A DNA stretch of 64,000 nt from Macquaria australasica (lineage: Eukaryota > Chordata > Actinopteri > Centrarchiformes > Percichthyidae): contig SEMN01000015.1 of NCBI GenBank assembly GCA_005408345.1, positions 124,001-188,000 on the forward strand. The letters run 5' to 3'. Under the pieces are notes generated by a model that made no database searches, was not told where the DNA came from, and worked only from the letters and a program-made list of their open reading frames with translations. Both the position numbers and the translations under genes were made by a program. Below are positions 1 through 12,300 of the stretch, piece by piece (the first letter of the stretch is position 1; every line of letters begins with the position of its first letter).

Positions 1-332
1 GCTTGCTAACATTAGCTAATCTTCTATCCTTTAATAGCCAAATTAACCATACATGATTACTGTGTAAGTATTTTTGTGTGAATTGTTCCTTTAATTTATT
101 TATCTCATCGTTGCTACCAGAGTGTAGATGCATAGATTTACCTGCTGAATTACAGAAGGTAAGTTGTAGCTGTAGTTGTCGTCCTGATGCGTCCTTGCTG
201 TGTTTTCATAGTGACACTTTTCCTCCAGGTTGTTTTCCACCTGTCAAACTGGCCTCTGTGTGTGTTTCCTTGAAGGATTCAATCATAAAACAGTTATGAA
301 TGCACACACACCTAAGGTTTTTTGTGTGACAG
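1..332. other. Intron (or 5' flank) of the AIFM-type gene
   Basis: The first visible exon of the oxidoreductase starts in mid-codon after the acceptor at 331-332, so this stretch is most simply its preceding intron. The missing N-terminal exon or exons lie before the window. A piece at 121-158 is flanked by AG and GT but does not join in frame. Nothing else was recognised here. Confidence 0.6.
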
Positions 333-3300
333 GATGCGAGAGGTTGACTTGGGAAGTGGCAGAGCTTTGTTGATCAAAGAACATGGGGAGTTCTCAGCCA
401 TGGCCCACAAGTGTCCACACTACGGAGCACCCCTGGTCAAAGGTGAGTAATATGTTTTCAGGTATGATTTTAACTTTCTTAATAATATATAACATCATAC
501 ACTTGACTTTCTTGTTATTTCCTGTGATTGCAGGCGTGTTGTCAAAAGGACACGTGCGCTGTCCCTGGCACGGGGCGTGTTTCAACATTGCAACAGGAGA
601 CCTCGAGGACTTCCCTGGGCTGGACAGCCTGCCTACCTTCCAGGTGACCTTCCCCGCTGGTGCTGTCTCTTAACACATTCCCTGCCTTATCATGTCTCTA
701 AGCACCATCAATAAGTGTACACATCGCTCATGTCTGTTTGCTCCAGGTCAGAGTTGAAAAGGACAAGGTGATCATTCGTGCAAACAAGCAGGTAACAAGA
801 AGAAGACTGAGGAGAATTTATGCAGGGAAATAAATGGACCACCTGACTGATCTGAGATCTTCTTTTTTTAAAACATTTCCAGGCTCTTCAGTCACAGAAA
901 AGGTCAAAGCCCATGGCCCGATGTTCAGCAGTCATTAACTCCAGCACGGGCTTCAGCCATGTTCTCATCATTGGCTCAGGTCAGTGTGTTTTTGTCTCTC
1001 TTTCTTTATTTCCCACTACTCCAACAACAAGGACCCAGCTGTATCTGCTTGATTTCTCAGAGATGACTCCTATTAGCAGCATCTCCTTTCACTTTCTCCT
1101 TTTCAATGTTATTTTCCTCTTTTATGGTGAACGTCGCCGCAGGTCCAGCAGGTCTGGTGTGTGCAGAGACACTGAGGCAAGAGGGCTTCACCGATCGCAT
1201 CGTCATGTGCACCATGGACAGACATCCTCCATATGACAGGCCTAAACTGAGTAAGGTTTGTACACAGACCCTGACCACGTAAACTGAGACAGAACTGACT
1301 TTGCCGAGAAAGTTAGGTAACAGACTAAAGAGGTGCTGCTTTGGTCAGTGGTGCTAAAACAGGAGCTCTTTGGGGAACAGCTACACTTCACAGCAACACA
1401 GATTTAAAGAAAGTGACATAACTGAATCTCAAAGGATGAGACTTTCCGTTTCCATGAAAAGCTTGAAAAGTATTATTATTGATTGGCTGCTTACAGTTGT
1501 CCAAACTCTTGCTTTTGGAAAGATTGCTTTTGGATTCAAGGATTTTTGTTTGATTTTATTTTATTTTTCTATCGATGTACTCAGCACTAACCCGCTGACC
1601 CTTAGTCCTTAGACAGCACAGCCGAGCAGCTGAGATTGCGCTCCATGGACTTCCTACAGGACCATGACATTGAACTGCTCACAGAGAAAGAGGTGAGAGG
1701 TGGTGGCCTCAGAATCTGAGACTGATTTATTAATGGCTAATAATAAATCAGTATAAAATTAATTAGATTATATACTGTATACTGTAAGTATATTATATAC
1801 TTAGACTGTGGCAGTTTTCTCAAACATCCAACACATAAAACTGTATGACCCTCTATGTTTGCTTTAGGCCGTGGCAATCGATGTGAAAACACGATCGGTG
1901 ACCTTTGAGGATGGCTTAAGGATGGAGTACAAGAAACTTTTTATTGCTACAGGAAGCAAGTAAGGAAAAAACGTTCATTACACGTGATAATTAAACAGCT
2001 GAGATTATAAATCAATAAAGTGACATCTGATTGCTTCCATTTTCCTGCTTGAAAGACCCAAACCAATGGCCTACAAAGGTAATGACGTCAGGAACGTGTT
2101 TCACCTCCGGACGCCTGAGGACGCCAACAGCATAGCGGGGCTGGCCAACAACAAGAACGCTGTGATTGTAGGAACATCATTTGTTGGTGAGAAAAAGACG
2201 CATTTATGAACACCAGAAAGCACCAGAAACACCAGAAAGTGAGTTAGTAAAGTGTTACGCCACCACGAGCTGCCAGAACAGCTTCGATACGCCATTGATT
2301 CTATACGTTTTAAACTTTACTGGAGTTTAAGAAACTTGAATCAAAAGATATTCCTTCTTTTAGTGTTTTAGTTTTAATTGGTGTTGGAAAGTGCTGTCAT
2401 AAACACTGGTCCAAAATCCTCTACAGGCTCATTAGGGTTGAGATCTGGGTTCGTATTTATCAAACCTCTGAGAATTACAGCCAATTTAGGAGTAATACAA
2501 TGCTTATAGTGTGAAGAGTAAAACACATTTATTAAGTGACTTACGCCGACTTAAAGCAAAGTGTAAGAGTAACCTTTAAGAGCAACTCTCAAGTGATCAG
2601 ACGATTAATCACATGTATTATTAACAGCCAATCAGAGACAAGGATTCACCCTACATTTTATTTGTGCAATTAACATGTGAAATGAACAACAATCTAATAT
2701 ACAGTATTTACAATATTTAAATATACAGATTGGGACAAAATAAAAGGAAACTGGCTGAAATTGAAACAAAAAGAAAAAGAAACTGGAACAGGAAATAAAT
2801 TCTGCTGCTGGTAGACGAGGTACATCAGAGAAATTATTTAGTACAATAACTCTTTTGTACTAAAACATAAAGTGTGCTCACCTGTTTCTGTACTGCAGCC
2901 ATCTAAGATCTTAAGATACCTCTGGAGAGTAATAAGTTATAGAGTTTTAAGTAATAAGACATTTTATTCTTAAGTTTGCAAATAGGAGTAAAAGTAAGTT
3001 ACAAAATTTCACTTTTTAGCAGTTCGATGAATACGAACCCTGGTGACTCTCCACTCATTTATTCAGGTTCTTACTTTAATTTGTCACCCGTCTGTATAAT
3101 TTTAACATATATTAAATGTAGGCTGTTTATCTGCTGTGTTGGCAGGTATGGAAGTGGCTGCAGCTCTAACCGACAAGGCCCACTCGGTCTCTGTCATCGG
3201 GATCGAGACAGTCCCCTTCAAAAAAGCTCTCGGGGAGAAAGTAGGGAAAGCCATAATGAAGGTACGGACGCGCTCCTGGGAAATCAGGCTTTTCAGAACA

Positions 3301-6300
3301 TGAAGCACCTCCAGAATCATCTAGTTAAAATGCAAATCACATTTTTCTGGTCAATACCCCAGTAACCACAAGAGAGAGCATAAAGCTTCTCATTAGCAAA
3401 GCAGACACATGCAAATGTTTTCACACGGTTCCTGTGTCTGCGGTGTGTTTTGTCTTTGCAGCTTTTTGAGGAAAACAGGGTGAAGTTCTACATGCTGAAC
3501 GAGGTGTCAGAGATGATTGGCCATCATGGACAGGTATTCAGAAAGTGAGAGAAACTGCATGACATGATGCTCAGCAGCACTATGCTCTCTTGTTGTTGAT
3601 GAAGATGAGTGAGAAAAGAAACAAAAGGAAATTAACCAAAGTTAAAGCTGCGTAAAGCAGTGTGTCAACTTTAAAGCCCCTGAAAATTTGGTTTCAAAGT
3701 ATTTCTCTTAAAACATTAAATGACAAAATTAGCAACTAAACTCACATTTAGAAAATAAACTTCCTAAATGTATTATTTATTCAGAGTTTATCAGTCTGCA
3801 TCATCAGGAGCGTGTGGGTGTTTACTCTACAGTGAGCATTAAATTAAGAGTTCAGACAACTCTATGCTGAGAGGTGAGTTGCACAACAGTCGCATTGTGG
3901 GATTGTTAGCTGTTCCAGTGTTGGAATTTTTGAGGGATATATATACATACAGTATATCGGTGGAGGTTAAATGTAGTACAGTGTGTAGTAAATATGGTGT
4001 GATTTTGGCCACAGCGTAATTGTTTTTACATTTTCCAACTTAGAAAAGCAAGGAGAAAAGCTCAATGACTGAAATCTCTTGTGTGAAATGACTTTAACAG
4101 CTCTAACTTTGTGTGTTCACTGTATGTACGACCACAGTAAGACGCTGACAGAGAAAAAAAGTTTTTAGTGGCTTTAAGAGTAATCTCCATTTTGTGAAAG
4201 CTGTTAATGTATCATTATGTATATCTAGTACGTGGCCTGGATGTTTTGTTTTTCCTGTTACAGCTGAAAGAGGTGGTGCTGAAGAGTGGAAAAGTCCTGC
4301 GGGCAGACGTGTGTGTCATCGGAGCAGGTGATGGCCATATAGCCACAGGAGATGATGAAACTCACCTTTGATGACTTTTGAAATGTTTGGTATCTTAGCA
4401 GCTCCATGTTTAACCTGTTTTCTCTGATGTGTCTCCTCTCCTGCAGGAAGTATTCCTGCAACAGGCTTCCTGAAACAGAGCGGCATCCACATGGACTCCA
4501 AGGGCTTCATCACTGTCAACAAGGTATTTTGCAAAGCCTGAAGCCTGAGTCAAAGTGGTTTTTGTCCCGTTTTATTCCTTTACTCCTCTAAACTTACTCC
4601 CAGATGATGCAGACAAATGCTGATGGGGTCTTTGCTGGAGGAGATGTGGTGATCTTTCCTTTCCCGCCACGCAACAACAAGAAGGTGAACATCCCTCACT
4701 GGCAAATGGCTCATGTACACGGTGAGTGTGTTACAGCTTGATCCTGACTGCATTTCTGCATAGAAGTTACTGTGATGATGATTAATTACGTGCTTAAAGA
4801 CAAACATGTAAATGTTTTTTTGTTTTCAACCTTCCTGGCAGGACGGGTGGCGGCTCTCAGCATGATGGGCAGAGCCACTGAGATCAAAACTGTGCCTTAC
4901 TTCTGGTCATACATGTTTGGGAAGACCATACGCTATGCAGGTAGGTACAGGCCCTCCTTCTATCTTCAGTTTAAAGAGTGTTTGCTTTAGCCTGAGATCT
5001 TTTTCTAGCAGTGTTATGAGACAGACATGCTGTGAGAGAAGGATCAGAGGCTGAAAAATAGCTGAATTGTGCTGTTAGTGTAGTTACTACACTGCCATCT
5101 AGCTGTAAGATTAAAAATAAACACCTAAGACTGAGAATTGAGCCTGAATTTGACTGCCTTTCTTTTTCCTGTTGTCAAATACACACATAAGTGTATATAA
5201 TTTTCTATTTGTGAAGGTTATGGTGATGGATTTGATGATGTCATTATACAAGGAGATCTGGATGAACTGAGATTTGTGGCGTTTTACACCAGGCAAGTTT
5301 TATTTTGTATTGATTCTTAGTTCATTTTTCACAACAATCCTAAATAAACTAGAAAATGTAAAGTAGATTCACATTTGGCTTTAACTTGTGTTATCTTCTC
5401 TGTATTTATGAGCTAATTTTAGTTGTAAATTGTGACTCCTGGTCTTATTTAACAATAGTATGTCCTTGTTTCCTTCTCTGGTCCATCTATAGGAGTGAGG
5501 AGGTGGTTGCTGTTGCCAGCATGAACTATGATCCCATTGTGTCCCGAGTGGCAGAGGTCTTAGGGTCCGGAAAGACGATTAAGAAACGAGATGTGGAGTA
5601 AGTCTCCTTCCCAGACTTAAATCTGGTCATGATTACAATAGCTGTTATATTCTTTAGGTTTCTCAGGTTTTACTGTGAAGAAAAACATGACAAATGTTAT
5701 CACTCTGACAAAAAACACATCAAGTTGTGGAGCTTGTGATTTTAATCACATGGAAAGTATTATACAGGCTTACTAGTTGGCTTATTGAAACTACATGTCA
5801 GCGTACTACAGAAAAATAACACCAGTTGTTATTTGGTTATTTTGCTTAATTAATACAGTGACGCTTCATTTTCAGGTTAAGTAATTTCATAAAAATTTCT
5901 GTGGATGTTCCCCAGAAAAACCCCCAATGTAATTTAGTACTAATTATAGGAAAAATAGTTGACAAATAGACAAGGTTCTGAGACAGTATATTAAGTCCCC
6001 ACTCATGTATTTGTGTTTTTAAGAACAAACAATAAAATTATATAGCTACATGGTTGTGTAGAGCTTATGAGTTATCAATTTATAGAGGAATTGCTGGTAA
6101 CACTTTAAAGTATTTATAAGCATCTATAAACACGTAATAAATTGTCTTTCTTCCCAAAGTATCAATACATAAATAAATAACATTAATAAATACAATAAGT
6201 CATAAAATATGAAGTTATATTTTATATGATTACAATAGTTTCATGTCCTTATATTTGCTTACAACTACATTATAGTTTCGTTTAGTGTGATAGAAACTGG

Positions 6301-6779
6301 GCGTTACAGGTGTTGTCTTAAATTGTTTATATACTATATAATAAATGCTAAATTGGGAGGGAGGATTAAAAACATCAAACAGTCTTTTCCAGGAACATTT
6401 CAAAAATAATTTGCATGTCTGTTCCTTCATTATTAAATGTGAATATTATTAGCAAACTACAGGACATGTAAAATATCATTGTTGCTGTACTTTTCTGTCT
6501 GTTTTGGTCTGATTTGACTGTGGTGTTCCTCACGTCTCTCATGTCTTTCATTTCTAATAATGCAAACTCAAAATTTGAAGGATGTTAGCACGGCTTGGCA
6601 AGTACGGACAAATATGAGCTTTCTCTATTTTCCATTTCACTCATATTGACCATGTGTAAGGAGTTGTCAGCAATCGATCTGATTAACATGTACATGCGTC
6701 TCACTGCTGGTGTTTTTTTTGGGGGGGGGTTTGCAGGACTGGAGACATCTCTTGGTTGATTGACAAAGGCTCTCAATGA
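333..6779 (+). CDS. aifm3/aifm4: AIFM3/AIFM4-type Rieske flavoprotein oxidoreductase, 5' partial
   Basis: Mitochondria-associated FAD/NAD oxidoreductase of the apoptosis-inducing-factor family. Seventeen coding exons are visible: 333-442, 534-643, 747-791, 883-979, 1143-1255, 1606-1692, 1868-1959, 2056-2186, 3146-3261, 3462-3533, 4264-4327, 4447-4523, 4604-4721, 4842-4940, 5217-5292, 5493-5597, 6737-6779 (stop TGA). They give 517 residues from the first visible MREVDL. The Rieske 2Fe-2S ligands sit in CPHYGAP and CPWHGACF. The FAD motif is IGSGPAGL and a second Rossmann motif reads VGTSFVGMEVAA. PHWQMAH and GYGDGFDDVIIQGDL are typical of AIFM3. The C-terminus matches the short human AIFM3 isoform (TGD.SWL..KGS). 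The N-terminus preceding MREV is not in the window, because exon 1 starts in mid-codon. Divergence from human AIFM3 and the different neighbours suggest the fish paralogue aifm4, but paralogy is not settled. The intron after 5292 has a GC donor. Confidence 0.93.
2187..3145 (+). other. Large intron of the AIFM-type gene, no recognised content
   Basis: This 959-base intron separates the VGTSFV exon from the GMEVAA exon. It is AT-rich. The part around 2440-2660 has the look of an interspersed repeat, but I could not match it to a second copy in this window. Confidence 0.5.
3534..4263 (+). other. Intron of the AIFM-type gene, nothing recognised
   Basis: AT-rich intron between the exons ending in IGHHGQ and starting LKEVVLK. 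I see no ORF, repeat pair or RNA gene in it. Confidence 0.5.
5598..6736 (+). other. Last intron of the AIFM-type gene, with possible repeat fragment
   Basis: This 1.1-kb intron precedes the short final exon. From about 6093 it holds a GGTAACACTTTAAAG start followed by AT-rich sequence. That start resembles the ends of the element at 24045-24440, so an old, truncated copy of that kind of repeat is possible. Just before the acceptor is a T/G homopolymer stretch (6713-6730). Confidence 0.4.
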
Positions 6780-9348
6780 CTTCACATCTGAAGGTCACAA
6801 GGACAGACCCAAAGTCCACCTCGATATGGACACTCATGGTGCTGAGACACTGAGCAGCTATCCCGGCCTAGACACTCACACACTCACACACACTGGGGAT
6901 GGGACTGTTGGAGACATACTTCCCTGAGGACGACACTGAAACTTGCTTTTGTTCCTGAGAGACACTTTGAGGTGACAAATGGAGCCATGCGCGGTCTGAA
7001 TACACTCCATCACTGTGTCGGCAGGTCTTTTGTGACAATGTTGTCACGTTTCACAACAAAGCAATATTGGATTCAGCGTCTGCGCTGCTGCAAGATGTAT
7101 CTACTTGTACACTTTGTTTATAAGACGCCAGGGATGGGCATTGGCTTCTTTTTTTTGTACAAATAACATTGTATATAGCTATAATCCTGAATGCACTGTA
7201 ACAAAATAAGAACATACAATTTGAACAGAAGTTTTAAATAACAGATTTGGTTGTGTGCTCGCATACAGGCCTTCTGCATGGTATAATTTACTATAACAGG
7301 AGTTAAATATAAATAACCCCCTAAACAGAGAGTTTTCAATCTAGATGCAAACAAAGCTTAAATCTGCTAAAAACTAACCAAATAATCACTTGCAGCAAAA
7401 CCCTGAATGCAGCTTTTAACCGACTCACTAACACACACACACACTTTAATTTGTAATAAATTACAATTTCTAGGATTAAAAACATACCTCTTTGTATTGG
7501 TTGCCTTGCTAGTAGATCGCACAAATGAAATTCTAATCAGACTTTGATCACACACTAGTGCTTGCACAATAGATTCATGTCTTTTCTAATAAATATATAA
7601 TAGCTATCACCCCTTTAGACAAATCCTATAGTAGCTTATGGTTATTTTTGACAGCTGTCACCTCCTTTGGGATATTCTTTATTACTAACTCAGGGAACTG
7701 AGGTTTGTGGCCTGGGCTTGCTGGGCTTCCTGGTCCTTTTGCAAGCAGAAATGAATTTGTTGCTTTATTATTTCCCCCCTCCAGTTATTGTAATTTCACA
7801 GATTCTCTCATTTTCATTTAGAACTGCTTGTAATGATGTGTGATAATGTATAACGCGAATGCTTGATTACATCCTGGTGTGCTGATGATCCCAAAATACT
7901 TGAGCCCTGACACACAAGTCAACACAGCGTTTTAAAAAGCATTGTTCTTCCTACAGAGAAGCCTGGAACGGCATTTTTATAACTAAACTTTGAAATAAAA
8001 GTCTTCCAACAATAACAACTCACTGCATTACACAGCGTTTCATTCTCCGTGTTACTCCACATTGTTTATGTGTACATTCTTGACATTATTAACCAGGAGA
8101 ACAGTAAATAGTCAGTAAAAGTCAGTAGAAAAAGTTTAATAGTTTTCGAGGAAGTGACAGAGCATAGTTTGTGGTTTCATTCTTTGAGTCGGGATTACTC
8201 AAAAACATTTCTAGACGAGTCAGTTGGGTCTAGGTTTCGAACAATAACAATTTTTGGAACGAGTACACAGAATAGATAAATTCACACACAATTTATAAAT
8301 GAAATATCTCATAAAACAAAGATTTTCCCTAATGAGGAGGACACCTGGGAGGCATCTAACACACACAACACAAACTGACAGTGTTCACAATTACATTGCA
8401 AACTGCCCATAGAGGTTTTCCTACATCATCTGGGTAAAAAGCACCTCAAAGACTAATAAATATCTACAAACACTGGAGGCGTTACATGGCGCTATAGTCA
8501 TAAAACTAGATGTGAGCTACATCTATAGAGAACATGAAGCGCTCATTAACAACTAGGAGGTACACATCAGTGCAGTGGCAGACTTCACTGAGCACCAGTT
8601 TTACTATACTGTTGCATTAAAGTACTTAAATCACAGGTCTTCACTGTGGTTTATCATGACGATGATTTATCTACGAACACATCTGAACAACAGAACAAAC
8701 GTCAAACTGTAGGACTCTTTGGAGAAAGCTCGCAGCTCTTGTTGGTATGAAAAATGTCCAACTATAATGCCCAAGTGTTATCACAGCGTTGGTTATTGCA
8801 GTGGTGTAAATGTTCAGAATGCAAACACAGGTGTAGGACATTCACATTGAAAGGACAACAGACTTTGGGACAGTGCAGTGAGATTTGAGGAGCACGACTA
8901 CATGAGAACAACAAGAACAGGCGTTACAGCGGACATCGAAAAAACATTTTGCTGGCAGAAAGCAGCTGCAAGTTACTCATGAAGAAATTAAGAAAAAGTT
9001 CATTTGTAAACACTTTTTTTTAGCATCACCACTTATGTACTACAAAAAAGTCTCTTCACATTACACAACTACAATCACAGCTTCTCCTGCACTGACCAAT
9101 AAAGGCACTTTTTTGTTTTTAATCTTGAGATGATAAATGTTGGCAGTGATCTGCGCTGCATTAGAGGTTGCACCTGTCTGACTGAGAAGAGAAAAACCTG
9201 ATAAGTTTGGTGGATGATCTTCTGTTTAGAAAGTCCTGCTGATTCCACTAGAAACACCAAATGATGCAGCGTGGCAGATGAGTCGCTTTTGCAGCAACAC
9301 GCCAACATACCCTACGTGTGTGTAAACTGTCTTCAGCTCACCCGGGGG
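6780..9348. other. Convergent 3' UTR / intergenic region between the AIFM-type gene and the membrane GTPase gene
   Basis: No coding exon is visible in these 2.6 kb. The two genes point at each other. A + strand AATAAA at 7993-7998 could end the oxidoreductase mRNA, and an ATTAAA read on the - strand (TTTAAT at about 8136) could end the GTPase mRNA. That would leave only about 0.1 kb between transcripts. Other AATAAA-like strings also occur, for example near 7588. The assignment of tails is inference. Confidence 0.45.
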
Positions 9349-12300
9349 TCAGAAGTCATATTCCGCTGCACACTGCTGGAGGTACCATTCATACAATTTC
9401 GCCTGTGGAGTAAAATTAACTGTGTGAGATTCACAATTCTGACGTTTCAAATCTGACACAAGAAAATGTTCATTTAAACCTGCATTGAAGTCATAATCAT
9501 TTAGATTTTCATTAAGTCAAACCCCGTTTTTGATACTGATTATGGTCGGCTTATTTTTATTTTTTGCAATAGCCATTTAGTGCATTACCATTCTGTAATG
9601 ATCTCTCTATATAGTAGTTTTAATTGCTAATGAGCTAATTCGCCTTCCTATGCTTGAGGGATTCACAGGAAACGGTGCAGCATGTAATCCAGCGTTACTC
9701 TTTGTGATTTTTTTTAAAACTGATATATAATACTGACTGATATATAATACTGACATATTACCACCTTATAAAGTTGTTGTGACAAAGTGTTAGCAGTTAA
9801 CAGTAAAGTAGTGGGCCATAAATCCAAAACAATAAACTGAAAGATGCTAAAAAGCAACGCAGAGCTGAGAGGAAGTGCAGAGTCAGGTTTGTCACTGTTC
9901 TGCATTACACGCAGTAATTACACATCGTGTTACTGCAGCTTTAACTCTTGTAGAAGACATGGCATAATGGCACAAAACAGAAATCTCACCTTCTTAGTTT
10001 TGACGATGTCCTGGATATAATCACTGTACTCTGTCATCGCCCTCCTCTCCTTCTTCGTCAGAGTCTTATTCCCTCGGCTGAAAATGAAGAACATCACGAC
10101 AATGTTCACTCAGAAATTCAATAATCACTTCCTCTGTGTGAGAGAGTGTGTATATATTTGATGTAAATCACACACCCTCCATGAGAAAGGAGAAACTACT
10201 TTATAAAGATATTTCTCTGAGGGTTAAGGTTATTTAATTTGGAGTAACCTGGTTCCCATATGGACCAAATGGGCATATGCGTGTGTGCAATTCAGTCCAA
10301 ACCCCATGGAAAATCTTCACTCGAATATCAGAATAGTTGCAAATTAATTTTCTGTCGATCAACTATTGATTAATCAATTTCTTGCTTCAGCTCTACGTGT
10401 GTTTATATGTTTGTATTGTATATTCGTAACACTTACCATGCAAAATACTTTGCTAGGAAAAGCAGGAGGTAGCAAAAAGCTCCAAAAATGATCACAAACA
10501 CAACTTGTCCGTCTTCTGGTATCCAGTCCCATAAATACATCACTATTCCCTGTGAGACACACGTTGAATAAACACTCAGAGAACCAAGTGCACTTCAAGA
10601 AAAATGAGCAAGTGAAAATATGGAATGAAATGATATTTTATTGCAATGTTTATGATTTGTACAAATATCCCCCTGCGTGACTCTCAGGACTTACTGTGAA
10701 GATGAAGACCGTCCGAGCCGGCCCTTCCCCCAACAGCTCGTCCAGCTGCTCTTTGGAGAAGGTGTTCACAATGAAACTGAGGATGAAGAGGGCAGGAAGG
10801 ACAACACCCAGAGCCCCACACAAGAACGAGTGAAGACGGATGCTTTTGTTGTGCGTCACATCAGCCCTGCGTGCGCACAGACGAAATCTGGTTTTAATAT
10901 CACATTTTCCGCAGCGGGTAATATCTGGTGACTCTTATCTCCTCCGTGTACACGTGATATGGTTTATTTGCTCAAAGATGCCACCTGTCATTTTGCATCA
11001 GGGGCAATAATTCGAACACAGTAACACAAGCTCAGCTGGAGGTTGAGAGGACACCCAGCTAGCAGGAAACGTTCCCACAACATTGGCTAACGTTACCTAC
11101 AAGTTCTAATAATGTTTTAAAGAAAACGTTTTAATCTAATGTTCAAGGAATGTTTTAAGGATGTTTATCATTTCAAATAATGTTCCTATAAGGTTAAATG
11201 TTAACTAAGACATAACGTTCTAACTGCAACATTGTAAGGATGTTTTGGGGATTTTATTGTCCCCATGTTTTAAGGATGTATTGTCTCTGGCTCTGCCCAG
11301 GTGTGCTACATCTTGATTGCTCAATGAGGTGCACCTGGCCTGGGAATGAAGTGTTTTAAAAGCTCCTGTGCCAGCATCCGAGGAGAGAGGCATTTGACGT
11401 GGGGACTCCGGGTCTTGCTGCCTCTCAGTCGGGGATTTTGTGTTGCTGTTGTGTTCTGACTTAGTGTTTTATGGTAGCCTCAGTGTGTTGGTTGTTTGTA
11501 TGTCTTTGTGTTAATAAATCCCATGGCTTTGGTTGTTTTAAAGGTGTTTCTCTGTAGTTGATTTGGGTCGATGGTGGAGTGGTTGTTCGCCCCTAAGATG
11601 AGGGCGTTACAGGTGTTGTCGTTCTCTGCTGCAATAATATGCAATGAAGAACTCCAGATAACAGCAACAGCAGTGAGTGATGTACCCTATTATTACGTAG
11701 CTAGTTAGCTTAGCTGACGTAACTTCGGCAGACCTGCGACCTATCCCGTGTTATTCAGCAGCGGTGCACCACCACATAAATAGAAAATAGACAAATATTA
11801 CTTTATCGGTTATTCCTGTTGTTTTAAAGATTAAAGGCACAATCACTTTTTCCAAATAGGCTTTAGTGGTACACACTGAAATGTGGGATTTGAGAATGTT
11901 GACTTGACTTGGGAAGTTTTAGCTGTATTTGTATAATGTTTTTAAAGTTATCCTACTCTAAAAAAAAACATTAAAAAAACTTGCAGCTGAAAACGTTTGA
12001 AGAATGTTAGGGCAGAATGTTCTGACAATGTTATCAAAAACATTTTATGAATGTTTTTAGAGAACGTTATCCTACTCTTAAGAAGAACATTCTAGGAACA
12101 AAATAAAAACTTCCCGCTGAAAACATTACTAGATCATTACATGGTAATATTCTCAGAACGTTTTTAGAACAAAAAATATCTAGCTGGGCAAACCTGTCCT
12201 GCTCTAGTCGGCTGCTGATGGTGGAACAAATAAGGTCGCAGTCTTTCTCCAGCTGATCCAAAGTCTTCTGAACGGCCTGGTTGATGGTCTTCTCGATGGT

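Noticed and set aside
121..158. Possible exon flanked by AG and GTAAG before the AIFM-type exons
   Set aside because: Joined to the exon at 333 it gives an in-frame TAG and no Rieske N-terminal similarity.
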